Both the position numbers and the translations under genes were made by a program. A DNA stretch of 64,000 nt from Eulemur rufifrons (lineage: Eukaryota; Chordata; Mammalia; Primates; Lemuridae): NCBI RefSeq assembly GCF_041146395.1, contig NC_090999.1:70127001-70191000 (forward strand). The letters are read 5' to 3'. The notes under the pieces are model-generated. The model was given only the letters and a program-made list of their open reading frames with translations. It made no database searches and was not told where the DNA came from. This document shows positions 60,000 through 64,000 of this stretch, in pieces; the stretch's first letter is position 1, and every line of letters starts with the position of its first letter.

Positions 60000-62900
60000 T
60001 TTTTTAAATTCAGGATAATAAGGGGCTACAAACATTTTGGTTACATGAAATGCATTTGCCTCACTCAACCAGGGCCACAAGTGTGTCCTTCCCCTATACA
60101 GTGTGCCCCATCTCCATTAGCTGTGAGTTTAGTCCCCACCGGCTCTACCCCCACCCTCCCACCCCTCTCCCTGACTGGCACCCAGTGAGTATTACTGCCA
60201 TGTGAGCACCTTAATGTTGATCAATAGTACCAGTTTGATGGTGAGTGTGTGTGGTGCATGTTTTTCCATCCTTGTGATACTTCATTTTGAAGGATGGGCT
60301 CAATCTCTATTCAGGATAATATAAGAGGTGCTAGATCACCTTTGTTATTTGTAGTTGAGTAGTATTCCATGATATACATATACCACATTATATTAATTCA
60401 CTCATGTATTCATGGGCATTTGGGTTGTTTCCACATCTTTACAATTGTAAATTGTGCTGCTATAAATATTCGAGTGCAGATGTCTTTATTGTAGAATGTC
60501 TTTTTTTTCTTTGGATAGATGCCTATTAGGGGGATTGCTGGATCAAATGCTATTTCTATATTTAGCTCTTTGAGGTATCTCCAAACTACTTTCCACAGGG
60601 GTTATACTAATTTGCAGTCCCACCAGCAATGTAAGAGTGTTCCAATCTCTCCACATCCACACCAGCATTTGTTATTCTGGGACTTTTTGATAGAGGCCAT
60701 TCTCACTAGAGTTAGATGATATTTCATTGTAAATTTGATTTTCATTTTCCTAATGATTAGAGATGTTGAGCACTTTTTTGTATGTTTTCTGGCCATTATT
60801 CTGTCTTCTTTTGAAAAGTTTCTGTTCACATCCTTTGCCCACTTATTGATGGGGATGTCTGATTTTTTCTTGTTGATTTTCTTAAGCTCTATTAGATTCT
60901 TGTTATCAGCCCTTTATCACATGTGTAGAAAGCAAATATTTTCTCCCATTTTGTAGGTTGTCTATTCACTCTAAGGACAGTTTCCTTGGCTGTGTAGAAG
61001 CTTTTTAATTTGATCGGGTCCCATTTGCTTATTTTTGTTGCTGCTGTGATTGCTTTGGGGGTCTTCTTCATAAATATTTTACATAGGTCGATGAGTCTTC
61101 CTCGACGTTTTCTTCTTCACATTTTCTTTCAGAATTCTTAAGGTTTCACAACTTAGGTTTAAGTCTGATATCCAACGTGAGTTGATTTTTGTGAGAGGTG
61201 AGAGGTGGGGATCCAGTTTCAATCTTCTGCATGTGGATATCGAGTTTTCCCAGCACCACTTATTGAATAGAGATTCTTTTCCCCAATGTATACTTTTGTC
61301 TGCTTTATAAACGATTAGATGACAATATGAGGATGGTTTTATATCTGAGATCTCCTTTCTATTCCAAAGGTCTATATCTCTGTCTTGTGCCAGTATGATG
61401 TTGTTTTGGTTACTATAGCCTTATAGTAAAGATTAAAGTCTGGCAGACTGATGCCTCCCAATTTGTTCTTTTTGCTTAAGATTGCTTTGGCTATATGAGA
61501 TCTTCTCTGGTTCCAGATGAAGCATAGAATTATATTTTCTAAATCTGTAAAGAATGATGGTGGAATTTTGATAGAAATTGCATTAATTCTGTAGGTCACT
61601 TTAGGAAGAATGGACATTTTAACAATATTGATTCTACCAATCCACGAGCATGGTAGGGATTTCCACCTGTGCACATTATCTATAATTTCTTTTGTCAGTG
61701 TTTCATAGTTCTCCCTACAAATATCTCTCACCTCCTTCGTTAAATATATTCCTAAATATTTAAATGTGTTTGATGCTATTGTGAAAGGTGGTGCATCTTT
61801 GATTTGATTTAGGCTTGACCGATATTGGCATATATGAATGCCACTGATTTATCTGCATTAATTTTGTGTGCTGGGACTTTACTGAATTTTTTTTTTTATC
61901 AATTCCAGGAGTCTCTTGGCAGAATCTTTGTGATTTTCTAGATATAATAGCATATCATCAGCAAAGAGTGAGAGTTTGACCTCTTCTGCCTCCATTCAAA
62001 CACCCTTTATTCCCTTCTTTTGTCTGATTGCTCTGGCAAGGACTTCCAGCACTATGTTGAATAGAAATGGAGATAGTGGGCAAACTTTTCTGGTTCCAGT
62101 TCTAAGTGGGAATGCTTTCAATTTTTCCCCATTCAATATGATATTGGCTGTGGGTTTGTCATATATGGCCCTAATAATTTTAAGGAATGGCTCATCTATG
62201 CCTACTTTGTTGAGGGTTTTTATCATAAAACTGTACTGGATTTTGTCAAATGCCTTTCTATGTCTATTAAGAGAATCATATGGTCTTATTGTTCTTCCTT
62301 TTCTTATGTGGTGAATTACATTTATAGATTTGTGTATGTTGAACCAGCCTTGCATCCCTGGGATAAACCCCACCTGGTCATGGTGAATTATTTTTTTGAT
62401 GTGCTATTAGATTCAGTTTGCTAAAATTTCTTTGAGAATTTTACCATCTATATTCATGAGGGATATTTGTCTGTAGTTTTCTTTTTTTGCTACATCCTTT
62501 CCTGGCTTTGGTATCAAGGTGATCTTGGCTTCGTAGAATGAGTTGGGGAGAATACCATCTTTCTCGGTGTTTTGGAATAATTTCTGCAGTATAGGTATGA
62601 GTTTGGTATGTTTGGTAAAATTCGGGTGTGAACTCATCTGGTTTGGGATTTTTTTTTTTTTTGGAAGATTTTTATTGCTGCTCCAATTTCTGCACTTGAT
62701 ATTGGTCTGTTCAGGAGTTTCTATTTCCTTCTGATCAAGCTTAGGGAGGTTGTGTGTGTTTCTAAGAATTTTTCCATTTCCTCCCCATTTTGTAGCTTTT
62801 GGGCTTGTAGATTTTTACAGTATTCAAAGATAATGTTTTATATTTCCATGATGTCTGTAGGACCTCTCCTTTTTCATTTCTGATTGAGTTTATGAAAGTC

Positions 62901-64000
62901 CTTTCCTTTCTAGTTCTTGTCAATGTAGGAAGAGAGCTATCAATTTTGTTTATCTTTTCAAATATCAGCTTTTGGTTTTATTGATCTTATAGTTCTTTTC
63001 TTCTCAATTTCATTTAGTTCTGCTCTAATCTTAGTTATTTCCTTTCTTCTGCTAGGATTAAAATTAATTTGCTCTTCCTTTTCCAGTTCCTTGAGATGGT
63101 TTATTACTTTGTTGATTTGTGAGCTTTCTGTCTTTTGGATGTGAGAATTTAATACTATTAGATTCCTCTCAGGAATACTTTTGCTGTATCCCACAGGTTT
63201 TGATAGCTTGTGTCCCCATTATCATTTAATTCAAAGAATTGTTTGATGTGCATCTGAATCTCTTCCTTTATCCAGCAGTCATTCAGCAATAGATTGTTTA
63301 ATTTCCATGACTTTGTGAAGTGGTGAGCATTTCTCTTGGAATTGATCTCTAGTTTTATACCACTATAGTCTGAGAAGATACATGGTATAATTTCTATTTT
63401 TTTTTAAATTTGTTGAGATCTGATTTGTGGCCCCGGCTGTGGTTGATTTTGGAGAAAGTTGCATGAGCTGATGAAAAGAATATATATTCGTCTTTATTTG
63501 GGTGGAATATTCTGTAGTTGTCTGTTAGACCCATTTGTTCTAGAGCTCAAAGTCTATTATTTCTTTGCTTATTCTTTGTTTGGAGGATCTATTTCAGACA
63601 GTGCGGTGTTGAAATCCTCCCCTACTATGGCATTTCTGTTTATAATGCTATTTAGTTCATACAAGGCTTGCTTTATATATGTGGGTGCTCCTGTATTGGG
63701 TGCATAGATATTAAGGATTATTAAGTCTTCTTGTTGGATTTTCCCTTTCACCGTTATATAATTACCATCTTTTTCTTTACTTTTGCTATTTTAAAATTTA
63801 TGCTGTCTGAAATCAGAATTTCTACCCCCACTCTCTTTTTGTTTCTATTTGCCTGAAAATTTGTTTTCCAATCCTTGACCTTAAGTCTGAAAGCATCTTT
63901 GTGGGTTAGATGTGTTTCCTGGAGACAGCAGATACTTAGCTTATAATGTTTTATCCACTCAACCAGTCTTTGCCTCTTCAAGGACAATTCAAGCCATTTG
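60000..64000 (-). mobile_element. L1: broken L1, entire ORF2 region and 3' UTR; continues past the window end
   Basis: Antisense to the window. A short T-run (60000-60007) begins the element, and its sense 3' end (GTAGCCCCTTATTATCC) is homologous to the 3' end of the other lemur L1s but not of the intact one. The 3' UTR (to about 60235) has a C-rich block on the plus strand (60128-60170), i.e. a G-rich tract in sense. ORF2 occupies the rest. The element's 5' part (ORF1, 5' UTR) would lie beyond 64000, so full length cannot be judged. Confidence 0.93.
60235..63996 (-). pseudogene. L1 ORF2: L1 ORF2 pseudogene
   Basis: Homologous along its whole length to the intact ORF2 at 5962-9753. Recognisable pieces on the minus strand: endonuclease N-terminus with LQETHL (63987-63754), YAPN (63751-63569), 'LKELEKEEQ' region (63194-62958), reverse transcriptase with [20 protein letters not shown] (62373-61996) and FADD near 61950-61960, post-RT region (61731-61372) and the Cys-rich motif [18 protein letters not shown] (60829-60602). 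Frameshifts, stops and small deletions separate them, so no functional protein is possible. It is clearly older than the intact copy. Confidence 0.92.

Overview
The window is mammalian, gene-poor, AT-rich nuclear DNA, almost certainly from a Malagasy lemur (strepsirrhine primate). The Alu at 1094-1439 is a full dimer with the left-arm/linker and 3' 'ctaggctgaagcc' features I associate with lemur Alu subfamilies. Several LINE-1 (L1) copies also share a non-human 3' UTR with tandem G-rich units. I recognise no host protein-coding exon, no functional RNA gene and no CRISPR array. Only two long, clearly coding ORFs are present, and both belong to one L1.

The central feature is a full-length L1 on the minus strand (5551-13421, about 7.9 kb) bounded by a perfect 14-bp target-site duplication (TSD). 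Read 5' to 3' on the minus strand it has: a CpG-rich 5' UTR of about 2.5 kb that includes four tandem ~194-bp monomers and duplicated oligopyrimidine modules; ORF1 (334 codons); a 42-codon open spacer with no in-frame AUG; ORF2 with intact endonuclease, reverse transcriptase and Cys-rich motifs; a short 3' UTR with G-quadruplex potential; and a ~90-bp A-rich tail. Its 3' end differs from that of every other related L1 in the window.

Left flank (1-5536): unassigned AT-rich DNA, a lemur Alu and two old L1 fragments. From 13436 to 20319: a DNA-transposon relic, a tRNA-Cys 5'-half retropseudogene with direct repeats, a polypyrimidine tract and MIR/L2 traces. From 20320 to 21030 lies the only CpG island outside the L1. 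From 21031 to 45800 there are ancient repeats, three MaLR-type or similar LTRs (one nested in an old L1), several L1 3' ends of different age, a second Alu and a palindromic DNA element.

From 45823 to 48398 a twin-primed (5'-inverted) younger L1 sits against an older truncated L1. From 52848 to 56336 there is an LTR-like repeat, an endogenous retrovirus pol relic (RNase H to integrase) and a mariner relic that keeps DD34D spacing. From 60000 to the window end is a broken L1 on the minus strand whose whole ORF2 region is visible and whose 5' part lies outside the window. No genes here cooperate in a pathway: the functional logic is one potentially mobile L1, its promoter and its proteins, in a background of older copies.
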